From Maribacter huludaoensis (lineage in GTDB: Bacteria; Bacteroidota; Bacteroidia; Flavobacteriales; Flavobacteriaceae), in the NCBI RefSeq assembly GCF_029350945.1, contig NZ_JARKMS010000001.1, forward strand, positions 710,313-774,312: a stretch of 64,000 bases of DNA, in the 5' to 3' direction. The notes under the pieces were generated by a model. The model did no database searches. It was not told the DNA's origin and saw only the letters and a program-made list of their open reading frames with translations. This document shows positions 44,204-54,329 of this stretch, in pieces (position 1 is the stretch's first letter; each line of letters starts with the position of its first letter). A program made the position numbers and the translations under genes.

Positions 44204-46549
44204 ATGATCAAAAACTATTTAAAAATCGCTTGGAGAAACCTTTGGAAGAACAAGGGCTATAGTATGCTGAATATCTTTGGTTTGGCAATAGGTATCACCT
44301 GTGCGGCCATGATTTTGCTTTGGGTAGAAGATGAGGTTGGTTATGATGCTAATTTTGATAAGCAAGACGTGGTATATTATGTACCCACAAATCAGCAATA
44401 TGAAGGTGAGTGGCGTACATTTCATTCAACTCCCGGTCCGTTGGCAGAAGTTTTAAAGGAAGAGGTACCAGGTATTGTAGGTGCGGCCCGAACAAAAGAA
44501 GAAGATTTTTTATTTCAGGTAGGTGAAACGGCCATCAATAAAGATGGACGTTACGCAGATGCTGATTTTTTAAGGATGTTCAGTCTGTCATTTGTGGAAG
44601 GAAATTTGGAAACTGCTTTTAATGATGTAGATGCCATTGTTATTTCACAAGAAACGGCTACACAATTATTTGGTGAGAATATTTCAGCAATTAACAAAGT
44701 AATTAAAATAAACAACGAAGAAAGTTATACCGTTTCAGGAGTTTACGAAGATTTGCCGCACAATGTAACCTATAGTTTTGATTGGGTTGTTCCTTTTGAT
44801 CACTTTGCAAAGGATAATGAATGGGTAAACGAATATGATAGAAACTTCGCGGACACTTTTGTGGAACTTTCTCCAGAAGCAAATTTTGATGTGGTCAATA
44901 GTAAAGTAAAGGCAATACTACCAATGAAAACCGAGGACGATGAAACCATCGCCTTTTTATTCTCCATGAAAGATTGGCATTTACGTTCGGCATTTGAAGG
45001 CGGTAAAAATATAGGAGGACAAATAACCTATGTACGGCTGTTTAGTCTTATTGCACTCATTATTCTATTAATTGCCTGTATCAATTTTATGAACTTGGCT
45101 ACGGCACGTAGCGAGAAAAGGGCAAATGAAGTAGGGGTGCGTAAAGTTTTAGGCTCTGGGAGAAAAGGACTGATCTCTCAATTTATGGCAGAAGCGATAA
45201 TCACAGCAGGGTTATCTGCCGTGTTAAGTGTGCTTTTGTTAAAGTTTTTGGTGCCGCAATTTAATACCATGATCGGCAAACAATTAGCGTTAAACCTGGT
45301 AAACCCAACGCATTTGTTAACGCTGTTAGGTATCACATTGATTTGTGGCTTGGTTGCAGGCTGGTATCCGGCATTTTATTTGTCATCTTTTAAACCTGTA
45401 GACGTTTTAAAAGGAGCAAGAAGGTCAAAAGGAAGTGCCTCAGTGATAAGAAAAGGGCTGGTAGCTACTCAGTTTGTTGTATCCATAGTATTTATCATTA
45501 GCACCATTATCGTCTATCAACAAGTACAGCATGTAAAAGGTCGAGATTTAGGCTACAATAAAGAAAATCTGGTGAAAATTCCCGTTAACGGAGATATGAT
45601 CAAAAACTTTAAACCTATTGAAGAAGATATGAAATCTTCGGGGATGATAGAAAGCATCGGATTCATTAACTCTGATATTTTATCCGGTGGAAATAATACA
45701 TCGGGGTTAAGCTGGCAAGGCGGTGTAGATACTGAAGATGTACTGGTATCGGTTAGAGATATTACAGCAGATTTCTTCAACACTACAGGAATGAAAATTA
45801 TTGAAGGACGCGGATTTAGTAACAATCCTGCACAGGACAGTGTCAATATTATTGTAAGTGAATCTTTTGCAAAACTTATGGGTAACGGTAGTGCCATTGG
45901 TAAAACTATAGAAGAAGATTATCCTGTGATAGGGGTTGTAAAAGATTATGTGTACGGAGATATGTATGGTTCAAGTGACCCTGTCATTTTTTTTAACGAC
46001 CCTAGTCAAGCACGTTTTATGTACGTAAAAACTAAAACGGGTAAAGAAACAGCATTGGCACTAAATGCAATGGAAGCAACGTTGCACAGGTTTAACCCTG
46101 CGTTTCCTTTTGAATATGAATTTGTGGATGACACTTACGATGCCAAATTTAAGAGTGAACAATTAATAGGCAACCTTTCTCAAGTTTTTGCACTGCTGGC
46201 CATCCTAATATCTTGTTTGGGACTCTTTGGCTTGTCCGCTTTTACTGCAGACCAACGTAGAAAGGAAATTGGCGTACGAAAAGTACTAGGTTCAAGTATT
46301 ACAGGTATTGTGGGCTTATTATCTAAAGATTTTATGAAATTGGTAGGTATGGCAATAGTAATTGCAACGCCAATAGCCTGGTTGTTAATGCAGAATTGGT
46401 TAGAGGGTTTTGCATACAGAACTTCAATTAATGCTTGGGCGTTCATAATTGCCGGAGCGGTAGCCATTGTAATAGCGTTATTGACCATTAGTTTTCAGGC
46501 TATTAATGCAGCAAGGGTAAACCCGGTAAAAAGTCTAAGAACAGAGTAG
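44204..46549 (+). CDS. MacB/FtsX-type ABC permease 2
   Basis: 781 residues, same plan as permease 1: N-terminal segment LAIGITCAAMILLWVEDEVGY, periplasmic MacB_PCD-like domain, FtsX set with CINFMNLATARSEKRANEVGVRKVLG, motif YPAFYLSSFKPVDVLKG, second periplasmic domain, terminal set with EIGVRKVLGSS and the end NPVKSLRTE. It starts 23 bp after permease 1, so it belongs to the same transcript as the TolC-like gene. Divergence between the paralogues is mainly in the periplasmic domains, suggesting different substrates or partners. Confidence 0.9.
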   Translation: MIKNYLKIAWRNLWKNKGYSMLNIFGLAIGITCAAMILLWVEDEVGYDANFDKQDVVYYVPTNQQYEGEWRTFHSTPGPLAEVLKEEVPGIVGAARTKEEDFLFQVGETAINKDGRYADADFLRMFSLSFVEGNLETAFNDVDAIVISQETATQLFGENISAINKVIKINNEESYTVSGVYEDLPHNVTYSFDWVVPFDHFAKDNEWVNEYDRNFADTFVELSPEANFDVVNSKVKAILPMKTEDDETIAFLFSMKDWHLRSAFEGGKNIGGQITYVRLFSLIALIILLIACINFMNLATARSEKRANEVGVRKVLGSGRKGLISQFMAEAIITAGLSAVLSVLLLKFLVPQFNTMIGKQLALNLVNPTHLLTLLGITLICGLVAGWYPAFYLSSFKPVDVLKGARRSKGSASVIRKGLVATQFVVSIVFIISTIIVYQQVQHVKGRDLGYNKENLVKIPVNGDMIKNFKPIEEDMKSSGMIESIGFINSDILSGGNNTSGLSWQGGVDTEDVLVSVRDITADFFNTTGMKIIEGRGFSNNPAQDSVNIIVSESFAKLMGNGSAIGKTIEEDYPVIGVVKDYVYGDMYGSSDPVIFFNDPSQARFMYVKTKTGKETALALNAMEATLHRFNPAFPFEYEFVDDTYDAKFKSEQLIGNLSQVFALLAILISCLGLFGLSAFTADQRRKEIGVRKVLGSSITGIVGLLSKDFMKLVGMAIVIATPIAWLLMQNWLEGFAYRTSINAWAFIIAGAVAIVIALLTISFQAINAARVNPVKSLRTE

Positions 46550-46555
46550 TGGCTT

Positions 46556-46594
46556 TGTAAATATATTGGACATAATCTGTCTAAATATTTGACA
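46556..46594. promoter_or_regulatory. Paired 17-bp TGT-N11-ACA sites, unit 2
   Basis: TGTAAATATATTGGACA at 46556-46572 and TGTCTAAATATTTGACA at 46578-46594; start-to-start 22 bp, exactly as at 37959 and 51675. The second site starts 69 bp upstream of the -24-like element at 46647. Confidence 0.72.
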
Positions 46595-46646
46595 CTTAGT
46601 ATTTTGTGTATTTACATAAATAACTGAAAATCAATATTTTATATTT

Positions 46647-46662
46647 TGGCATAGAAATAGAA
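46647..46662 (+). promoter_or_regulatory. Sigma-54-like promoter of permease 3
   Basis: TTGGCAT at 46646-46652, 5-bp spacer, TAGAA at 46658-46662. GG (46648) and G (46660) are 12 bp apart. It lies 54 bp before the ATG at 46701. Confidence 0.6.
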
Positions 46663-46700
46663 TTTGATAATCCGTAATCAAGCATCAAAAAACGAGAACC

Positions 46701-49133
46701 ATGTTTAAAAACTATCTAAAAATTGCCTGGAGGAGTCTAAAAAAGCAAGCCTTTTTCACTTTTCTAAACACCTTCGGTCTAGCCATAGGAATGGCGGGGG
46801 CATTAATTATATCGCTTTATATCTACGATGAGCTTAGCTATGATAAAATGTTTGCCAATGCAGATAGGATTTATCGTATAGATTCTGATATCAAATTTGG
46901 TGGTGCGGAAATTAAGGCAGGAGAAGCTGCCGCACCCATGGCGGAAACCTTAAAAAGAGACTATCCGCAAGTAGAAGCTGCAGTACGTTTTAGGACCATA
47001 GGTAGTGCTTATGTTAAAAAAGTTGGAGGAAACAGAAGTGCCAAGGAAAACCATATCACCTATGCCGATTCCACTGTTTTTGAATTTTTTGGGATAGACT
47101 TACTTGCGGGTGATGCCAAAACAGCATTAACGGGGACTAATTCATTAGTACTTACCAAAACTGCCGCAGAAAAACATTTTGGCTCTACAGATGTTATAGG
47201 TCAAAATTTATTGTTGGATAATACCGATACCTATACGGTAACCGGAGTCATAGAAGACATGCCCAAAAATTCTTATTTCAATGACTATAGCGTGTTTTTG
47301 GCAATGGCGGGCAACGTGGCATCAAGAGAAGATAATTGGGGCGGTAATAACTATTTTACATTTATAAAGTTAATTCCCGGTGCCAAGGCCGAAGATTTTC
47401 AAGAGCCCTTACAAGGTATGTTAGAGCGTTACATGTTGCCATGGTCACAAAAATATTTTCCAGGTATGACGGCAGAGTCGTTTGCGGCATCCGGTAATTA
47501 TATTAGGTACCACACCATGCCCTTGACCGATATTCATTTGCATTCAGATAAAAACTCGGAAATGAGTGCAACGAGCAGTATTCAGAATATCTACATTCTT
47601 TCTTTTATTGGGCTGTTTTTGATCATATTGGCAAGTGTAAATTTTATGAATTTGTCTACGGCACATTCGTTAAAGAGGGCTAAAGAAGTAGGGGTGCGTA
47701 AAACCTTGGGCTCAAATAAACTGAATTTGGTCTTTCAATTTTTAACCGAATCAGGATTAATTGCATTTGTGTCCTTACTTGCGGCACTATTGATTACACT
47801 GGTAGTCTTGCCGTTTTTCAATAGCTTTACAGGCAAATCAATTGAAATTCCGTTTACGCAGCCCTTATTTTGGTTTGCGTTATTGGGGGCAACTATGTTA
47901 CTTGGACTGTTGTCAGGAAGTTATCCTGCGTTTTTTATGTCGAGGTTTACACCTGTTAAAACGTTAAAAGGTAACAGTTCTGAAAGTGTGGGCAATGGTA
48001 GGGTACGTAATGCCTTGGTAATTTTTCAATTTTCAATTTCGGTATTTCTTATCATCAGCACCTTGGTAGTATTTCAGCAATTGAATTATATACAGAATAA
48101 AGATTTGGGCTTCTCCAAAGACCAAGTATTGTTAATAAATGAATTGGGTGCATTAGGGTCCAAAACCAAAGCTTTTAAAGAACAGATTGCTAATATGGGT
48201 TTTGTAGAGAGTGCTACGTTGAGCAATTATTATCCAACGCCATCTTGGCGGTCAGATACTTCGTTCTTTGAAGAAGGTTCTAGAGATCAGGAAAGTGCCA
48301 TTCAAATGCAAGAGTGGGATGTAGATACAGATTATCTAAAAACTATGGAAATGGAACTGGTTGCCGGTCGTGATTTTAATCCTGCCTATACATCAGATTC
48401 TACAGCAATTATTATCAATGAAGCTACGCTGCCTATTTTAAATGTTACGGCAGAAGAAGCTTTAGGAATGCGTATATCCGAGGAAATAGATCAAGAAAAT
48501 CCTACCTACTATACCATAATTGGGGTGGTCAAAGACTTTCATTATAGAACGTTAAGAACCAATATAGACGCTTTGGGAATGCATTTAAATTCAAATGCAC
48601 AGAACATGGCGGTAAGAATGAGTGGTGGAAATTATGCCGATAATATTGCTGCAATAGAAAATACGTGGAACACTATGGCACCTGGTCAACCTTTTGATTA
48701 TCGATTTATGGATGAAGCTTTTAATACCACCTATGAAGCCGAACAAAAACTGAGTCAGATATTTTTCATTTTTACTATGCTGTCCATTTTTATTGCTTGT
48801 TTGGGATTATTTGGATTAGCTGCCTTTAATGCCGAAAAACGAACAAAAGAAATCGGTGTTAGAAAAGTGTTGGGAGCTACTGTAAGTCAAATTTCTTACC
48901 GGCTTACGGTAGATTTCCTAAAATTGGTAGGTGTAGCCATATTGATTTCTTTGCCCGTAGGATGGTATGTCATGAATAAATGGCTTGAAGATTTCTCTTA
49001 TAGAATAGAGATTGGTGTTGGGGTATTCCTGTTGGCGGCTGTGCTTGCCATTATCGTAGCAATACTAACGGTAAGCTACCAAAGTATAAAAGCGGCAATC
49101 GTTAATCCCGTGAAGAGTTTACGGTCAGAGTAA
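46701..49133 (+). CDS. MacB/FtsX-type ABC permease 3
   Basis: 810 residues, same double MacB/FtsX plan. Seen: LAIGMAGALIISLYIYDEL at the N-terminus, NFMNLSTAHSLKRAKEVGVRKTLG in the first FtsX set, YPAFFMSRFTPVKTLKG in the middle, LFGLAAFNAEKRTKEIGVRKVLGA near the end, and terminal NPVKSLRSE. It is the first gene behind its own sigma-54-like promoter and is followed 36 bp later by permease 4, forming a second transcription unit. Confidence 0.9.
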   Translation: MFKNYLKIAWRSLKKQAFFTFLNTFGLAIGMAGALIISLYIYDELSYDKMFANADRIYRIDSDIKFGGAEIKAGEAAAPMAETLKRDYPQVEAAVRFRTIGSAYVKKVGGNRSAKENHITYADSTVFEFFGIDLLAGDAKTALTGTNSLVLTKTAAEKHFGSTDVIGQNLLLDNTDTYTVTGVIEDMPKNSYFNDYSVFLAMAGNVASREDNWGGNNYFTFIKLIPGAKAEDFQEPLQGMLERYMLPWSQKYFPGMTAESFAASGNYIRYHTMPLTDIHLHSDKNSEMSATSSIQNIYILSFIGLFLIILASVNFMNLSTAHSLKRAKEVGVRKTLGSNKLNLVFQFLTESGLIAFVSLLAALLITLVVLPFFNSFTGKSIEIPFTQPLFWFALLGATMLLGLLSGSYPAFFMSRFTPVKTLKGNSSESVGNGRVRNALVIFQFSISVFLIISTLVVFQQLNYIQNKDLGFSKDQVLLINELGALGSKTKAFKEQIANMGFVESATLSNYYPTPSWRSDTSFFEEGSRDQESAIQMQEWDVDTDYLKTMEMELVAGRDFNPAYTSDSTAIIINEATLPILNVTAEEALGMRISEEIDQENPTYYTIIGVVKDFHYRTLRTNIDALGMHLNSNAQNMAVRMSGGNYADNIAAIENTWNTMAPGQPFDYRFMDEAFNTTYEAEQKLSQIFFIFTMLSIFIACLGLFGLAAFNAEKRTKEIGVRKVLGATVSQISYRLTVDFLKLVGVAILISLPVGWYVMNKWLEDFSYRIEIGVGVFLLAAVLAIIVAILTVSYQSIKAAIVNPVKSLRSE

Positions 49134-49169
49134 GCTAAGCATCAAACTTCATCAATCAAAAAGAACATC

Positions 49170-51599
49170 ATGTTAAAGAATTATATCAAAATAGCTTGGC
49201 GTAATTTAATAAAGAACAAGCAGCAAACTATTATCAACTTATTGGGTCTTACGCTTGGTACCGTAAGCTGTTTAGTAATATTGTTATATGTATTTGCGCA
49301 GTTGGGTTATGATCAGCACCATAACCAGGCGTCATCAATTTATAGGGTGGAGACAATTATAGATCGTGATGGTCAAGAATCTTTTGATTCCGCCACCTCG
49401 TCGCCACCAATAGCATTTGCATTAAAAGAAGATTTTGCCGAGGTAGAAGAAGCAACCAGAGTTGTATTGACCGATGCATTTTACAGTCCACTAATAAGAG
49501 CGACAAATAGCAAAGATGCTTACTATGAACCAAGGGTCTATTTAGCAGATTCAACTTTTTTCAAAGTATTCAATTTTAAAATACTTGAAGGTGATGAAAA
49601 AACGGCTTTAGATGAACCCAATACCGTAATGCTGTCATCATACTTGTCCGATAAGTTATTCGGCAAAACCAGTCCTTTGGACAAAACTGTAGTTTGGGGC
49701 AGTGGAGAAAGTGCATTAACCCTTACCGTAAAAGGAGTTTATGATGAAAAGGCTTATAAAACGCATTTTAATCCTAGTTATATTGTAAGTATGAGTACCC
49801 CGGGAATGGGAACCTTTGTACAGAACTTCCAAAGCTTTGCCACCAATAATTTTGCGTATAGTTATGTAAAATTGACTTCAAATGGTAGTGGTTTAGGTCT
49901 TCAACGTAAATTGCCCCAGTTTATGGAAGATAGAGGAGCGCAAGATTTAAAAGATGCCGGTATGAGCAGTAAGACGCTAGAGCTTACAAAAGTTACTGAT
50001 ATTCACTTGTACTCCAACGGTAGAAAAAATCAGCTGGATCGCGTATCTAATAGTACCTACCTTTATTTTTTACTGAGTTTGGCATTTTTTATACAATTGG
50101 TGGCATGTATTAATTTTATAAATCTTAGTACGGCTAGGGCTAGTAAAAGGGCGCGTGAAATTGGGGTTAGAAAAGTAGTTGGCGCAGGTAAAAATGCATT
50201 AATGCGGCAATTTTTGGGCGAGTCTTTGTTACTGTCCATATTCGCCATGTTGATTAGTATTCCTATAGTTATATTGCTTTTGCCATTTGTAAATGAAGTA
50301 ACACAAGAATTATTGACCTATACAAGTTTGTACCAATGGCAGATTTTGGTAATATTATTGGCTGTAGGTGTAGTTACAGGTTTGGCTTCAGGTGTTTATC
50401 CTGCTATAGTCCTGTCTTCTATAAAACCGGTGAGAGCATTAAAAAGTTCGGCTATTTTACAATCTGGTAGCGGTACCTTTAGAAAAGCTTTAGTAGTATT
50501 TCAATTTGTAATTTCTATATGTTTAATAAGTACGGTAATTATAATAGGCCAACAGTTTAAATATGCCCAAACCAAAGACTTAGGTTATAAAAAAGATAAC
50601 CTTTTGGCATTGCGGGTAGGGACCGAAGAATCATCTAATAAGTTTGAATCTTTAAAAGCATCATTTTTAAAAGTACCGGGCGTATTACAAGTGTCAAGTG
50701 GAAATTATTCGCCATCGGAAATTATATTGGCAGATAATGGATTTTACTTGCCTGGCGGAAATAAGGAAAATAAAACAGTGATAAAACGTAACGGCGTTAG
50801 CGATGGCTATTTTAACACCATGGGTATAGAATTGTTGAAAGGTAGGGATTTCAATGCTGCCGATACCGTAGACCAGATTATAGTGAACGAGGCTACGTTA
50901 AAGGCTTTTAATATTGATATTGAAAACGCGTTAAGTGCCACTTTGATGCAAAGTTATGGCGATGAAATTGACGAATTACGAATTATAGGTGTGGTAAAAA
51001 ACTATCATTTTGCTTCCTTAAAAGAAGAGATTCAGCCTTTGTTCCTGCATAAGGAAACGGAACCTAATTGGCTGTTTATTAAGGCAAACACAGAAAATTA
51101 TGGTCAGTTGCTACAAGGTTTGGAACAACAATGGAAATCTACGTTAAGTAACATCCCTTTTGATTATAGATTTGTAGATAAAGAAGTAGAAAAGTTATAC
51201 GAAGAAGAAAAGCGTTTAGGGTTTATCTCTGTAGGATTTACCATTTTAGCAATATTCATAAGCTGCTTGGGCTTATTTGGACTTATCTCCTATGTAGCGG
51301 AGCAAAAGAAAAAAGAAATAGGTGTACGAAAAGTGTTGGGCGCAAGTATACAGTCAGTGGTTAAATTACTAACGAAAGACTTTATTAAACTAGTACTCAT
51401 TGCTTTTGTATTGGCATCACCAATAGCCTATTACTTTATCTCTAGATGGTTAGAGGGTTTTACGTACCGTATTGAAATTAAGTGGTGGGTGTTTTTGGCA
51501 AGTGGTGTACTTGTTATGGTAATCACATTTTTGACCGTGGGACTGCAATCATTAAAATCAGCAGCTGCAAATCCCGTAAAAAGCTTGCGTTCAGAGTAA
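49170..51599 (+). CDS. MacB/FtsX-type ABC permease 4
   Basis: 809 residues, same plan. N-terminal LLGLTLGTVSCLVILLYVF, first FtsX set with CINFINLSTARASKRAREIGVRKVVG, midpoint YPAIVLSSIKPVRALKS, final set EQKKKEIGVRKVLGASIQ, end NPVKSLRSE. The gap to permease 3 is 36 bp with no promoter-like element, so it is co-transcribed with permease 3. Confidence 0.9.
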   Translation: MLKNYIKIAWRNLIKNKQQTIINLLGLTLGTVSCLVILLYVFAQLGYDQHHNQASSIYRVETIIDRDGQESFDSATSSPPIAFALKEDFAEVEEATRVVLTDAFYSPLIRATNSKDAYYEPRVYLADSTFFKVFNFKILEGDEKTALDEPNTVMLSSYLSDKLFGKTSPLDKTVVWGSGESALTLTVKGVYDEKAYKTHFNPSYIVSMSTPGMGTFVQNFQSFATNNFAYSYVKLTSNGSGLGLQRKLPQFMEDRGAQDLKDAGMSSKTLELTKVTDIHLYSNGRKNQLDRVSNSTYLYFLLSLAFFIQLVACINFINLSTARASKRAREIGVRKVVGAGKNALMRQFLGESLLLSIFAMLISIPIVILLLPFVNEVTQELLTYTSLYQWQILVILLAVGVVTGLASGVYPAIVLSSIKPVRALKSSAILQSGSGTFRKALVVFQFVISICLISTVIIIGQQFKYAQTKDLGYKKDNLLALRVGTEESSNKFESLKASFLKVPGVLQVSSGNYSPSEIILADNGFYLPGGNKENKTVIKRNGVSDGYFNTMGIELLKGRDFNAADTVDQIIVNEATLKAFNIDIENALSATLMQSYGDEIDELRIIGVVKNYHFASLKEEIQPLFLHKETEPNWLFIKANTENYGQLLQGLEQQWKSTLSNIPFDYRFVDKEVEKLYEEEKRLGFISVGFTILAIFISCLGLFGLISYVAEQKKKEIGVRKVLGASIQSVVKLLTKDFIKLVLIAFVLASPIAYYFISRWLEGFTYRIEIKWWVFLASGVLVMVITFLTVGLQSLKSAAANPVKSLRSE

Positions 51600-51674
51600 T
51601 TTTTGAAATGTATGGTCAAAACTTGGTTTAGCGTAGATGACAATGGTGTAACATTCTAATTTTTAAATGGTCAT

Positions 51675-51713
51675 TGTAAATATATTGTACATCTTTTGTC
51701 AAAATATTTTACA
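51675..51713. promoter_or_regulatory. Paired 17-bp TGT-N11-ACA sites, unit 3
   Basis: TGTAAATATATTGTACA at 51675-51691 and TGTCAAAATATTTTACA at 51697-51713; start-to-start 22 bp. Nearly identical to the pair at 46556. The second site starts 69 bp upstream of the -24-like element at 51766, as in unit 2. Confidence 0.72.
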
Positions 51714-51765
51714 CACGAAAATGTACTTTCATTTTAAGTATTTGATAATTAGGTCTTTAATATAG

Positions 51766-51781
51766 TGGCATGAAATTAGTT
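51766..51781 (+). promoter_or_regulatory. Sigma-54-like promoter of permease 5
   Basis: TGGCAT at 51766-51771, 5-bp spacer, TAGTT at 51777-51781; the GG to G distance is 12 bp. It lies 80 bp before the ATG at 51846. Confidence 0.6.
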
Positions 51782-51845
51782 TCATATTTTATATCATCAA
51801 TCAATGTTTAGCATCAACTAATCATCAATCAAAAAACGAACGATC

Positions 51846-54263
51846 ATGTTTAAGAATTATTTAAAAGTAGCTTGGCGAAATTTAATAAAGAACAAAGTGT
51901 TTACCGCTGCAAATATTGTGGGGTTGACCTTGGCATTTGCTGTAGCATTATTGTTGGCTATGACAGCTTTGTTTGAGTTGTCATACGACCAATTTCATGA
52001 AAATAAGAGTGCTGTTTTTCAAGTATATTATACAAATCAAACTCCGAAAGGTTCAGAAATTTCTACAGCTAATCCTGTGCCATTTGCTCCGGCTTTGAAA
52101 GAAGAGGTTCCGGGCGTAAAACATATTGCAAGGGCATTAAGTGAAAACGCGCTAGTGTCTTATGGAGATAACGATTTTAATTTAGATGCAGAGTTTGTAG
52201 ATGCAGACTATTTTTCCATTTTTAGTTTTCCTACACTTACAGGGGATACCAATAAACCAATGCCCGACCAAAACTCGGTGACCATTACCGAAAAGGCATC
52301 TGAAAAGCTTTTTGGTTCTACGGATGGTATTGGGAAAACAGTAAGAATTCTTATAGGTAAAGAAGAAAAACCCTTTACGGTTACTAGTATTCTAAAAAAC
52401 ATACCAGAAAATAGCAGTGTAAGTTTTGATATTGCTATTCCATTTGAAAGCCATTGGGATTATCCGGAATATGTTGATGTTTGGGATTCACAAAATCACC
52501 CAGTATATCTTCTGTTGGAAGACGGAGTTTCTAAATCTCAGTTTGAAGAAAGCACAATAGAGTTTACGCTTTTGCATAAAGGGGAGCAAATGGATAATAT
52601 GAAGCGTGATGGTGCACAGCCAGATGCAAACGGAAATTACAGTCAGCTCAACTTATTGCCATTTACGGACAAACGCTTTGCAAATTTTAATACGGGTGTA
52701 CTTCAAATAAAAAGAACATTTCCTTATATGATTTTAGGCATAGCCTTTTTAATCATTTTTATTGCCTGTGCCAATTTTGTGAACATGAACATTGCCTTGG
52801 GTGAAAAACGCCTAAAGGAAATAGGTATGAGAAAAACCCTTGGGGCAGTAAAAGGGCAATTATTTGGACAGTTTTGGTTAGAGAGTCTAATGGTGTTCAC
52901 CATAGCCATTGTGTTTGCATTAGTTCTTTCTAATTTATTGATTGATTCGTATAAAACGCTCTTTAATACAGATGCAACTTTTGCTAATTTAATGACGCCA
53001 ACAATTCTTGGTAGCTTTTTGTTAGGCATATTATTGGTGACCTTGGTTACAGGAGGATACCCAGCACTGCTTTTAAGTAAACTTAATACTTTAAAGGCTT
53101 TGAAGGGTAAATGGGAATTGGGTAAAAACGGAGTAAGAAATGCATTAATAGTGGTTCAGTTTGTAATTGCTATTGTGTTGATAACCGGTACTTTGGTCTT
53201 TCAAGGGCAGTTAGAGTTTATGAGAAGCAAAAATCTTGGTTTTAATAAAGAACAGGTGGTGTCCATACCTTTGAACGGAAAAAAAGATAGTTACCGAGTG
53301 GTAGAGTTGTTGCGAAATGAACTTAGTGGAAATAGAAATATTTTAAGTGTAACCGGGTCGGACAATAACCTAGGGCGTGGAAAAGACGGCAGCATGTCCA
53401 TCAGTAAATTCGGGTTTGAATATAAAGGTCGGGTAGTAAATAGTAATGTACTAAATGTAGATTATGATTATGCTAAAACTTTGGATATTCAATTATTAGA
53501 AGGGCGCATGTTTAATAGAGAATACAGTGCAGATAGTTTAAGCATGGTCATCAATGAAGCTATGGTAAAAGAGCTGAACGAAGAAGATAATCCGTTGGCA
53601 ACAAGAATATATTTTGATGAAGATTCTGTAGCGTATAATGTCATAGGAGTGTTAAAAGATTATAACCATCAAAATATCAGTAAAAGCATAGAGCCACTTA
53701 CCTTTTTTCTTGATAAGAATTTTGATTTGTATTATGCTTACGTAAAAGTGGCGCCTACAGATATGGCTAATTCTTTTGACGCCATTAAGAATGCTTGGCA
53801 AAAAGTAGAACCCAATGCAGAGTTCTTAGGTTCATTTCTAGATGAAAATATTGATAGAACTTTTAAACGAGAGAAATCTATGGCAACAATTATTACCGCT
53901 GGTTCTGTTTTAGGTATTGTATTAAGTTGTATCGGTTTGTTTGCGATGTCATTATTAGTAGTTGCCCAAAGAACAAAAGAAATAGGAGTAAGAAAAGTAA
54001 TTGGTGCAAGTACAGGGTCTATAACCATATTACTGACCAAAGACTTTTTAAAGTTGGTTGGCATAGCGTTCATCATAGGAGCTCCAATAGCATATTTTGC
54101 CTTAGATAAATGGTTGCAAGACTATGCCTTTAGAGTGCCATTAAGTATTTGGTTTTTTATAGGTGCAGGTCTATTGGCAGCTTTAATTGCATTGTTGACG
54201 GTAGGAGCTAGAACCATGAAAGCAGCGGCGGCAAACCCTGTTAAAAGCTTAAGAACAGAATAA
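51846..54263 (+). CDS. MacB/FtsX-type ABC permease 5
   Basis: 805 residues, same plan as its four paralogues. N-terminal LTLAFAVALLLAMTALFEL, first FtsX set with CANFVNMNIALGEKRLKEIGMRKTLGA, midpoint YPALLLSKLNTLKALKG, last set VAQRTKEIGVRKVIGAS, end NPVKSLRTE. It looks the most diverged of the five in the first FtsX set (ALGEKRLKEIGM where others have STARxxKRAxEVGV). It has its own sigma-54-like promoter and is followed 66 bp later by the second ATPase gene, a permease-ATPase pair. Confidence 0.9.
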   Translation: MFKNYLKVAWRNLIKNKVFTAANIVGLTLAFAVALLLAMTALFELSYDQFHENKSAVFQVYYTNQTPKGSEISTANPVPFAPALKEEVPGVKHIARALSENALVSYGDNDFNLDAEFVDADYFSIFSFPTLTGDTNKPMPDQNSVTITEKASEKLFGSTDGIGKTVRILIGKEEKPFTVTSILKNIPENSSVSFDIAIPFESHWDYPEYVDVWDSQNHPVYLLLEDGVSKSQFEESTIEFTLLHKGEQMDNMKRDGAQPDANGNYSQLNLLPFTDKRFANFNTGVLQIKRTFPYMILGIAFLIIFIACANFVNMNIALGEKRLKEIGMRKTLGAVKGQLFGQFWLESLMVFTIAIVFALVLSNLLIDSYKTLFNTDATFANLMTPTILGSFLLGILLVTLVTGGYPALLLSKLNTLKALKGKWELGKNGVRNALIVVQFVIAIVLITGTLVFQGQLEFMRSKNLGFNKEQVVSIPLNGKKDSYRVVELLRNELSGNRNILSVTGSDNNLGRGKDGSMSISKFGFEYKGRVVNSNVLNVDYDYAKTLDIQLLEGRMFNREYSADSLSMVINEAMVKELNEEDNPLATRIYFDEDSVAYNVIGVLKDYNHQNISKSIEPLTFFLDKNFDLYYAYVKVAPTDMANSFDAIKNAWQKVEPNAEFLGSFLDENIDRTFKREKSMATIITAGSVLGIVLSCIGLFAMSLLVVAQRTKEIGVRKVIGASTGSITILLTKDFLKLVGIAFIIGAPIAYFALDKWLQDYAFRVPLSIWFFIGAGLLAALIALLTVGARTMKAAAANPVKSLRTE

Positions 54264-54329
54264 TAAGTAAGATTTAACCATTAACAACTAACTTACTATT
54301 TCACTAATCAACTAATTCACTACATAAAG

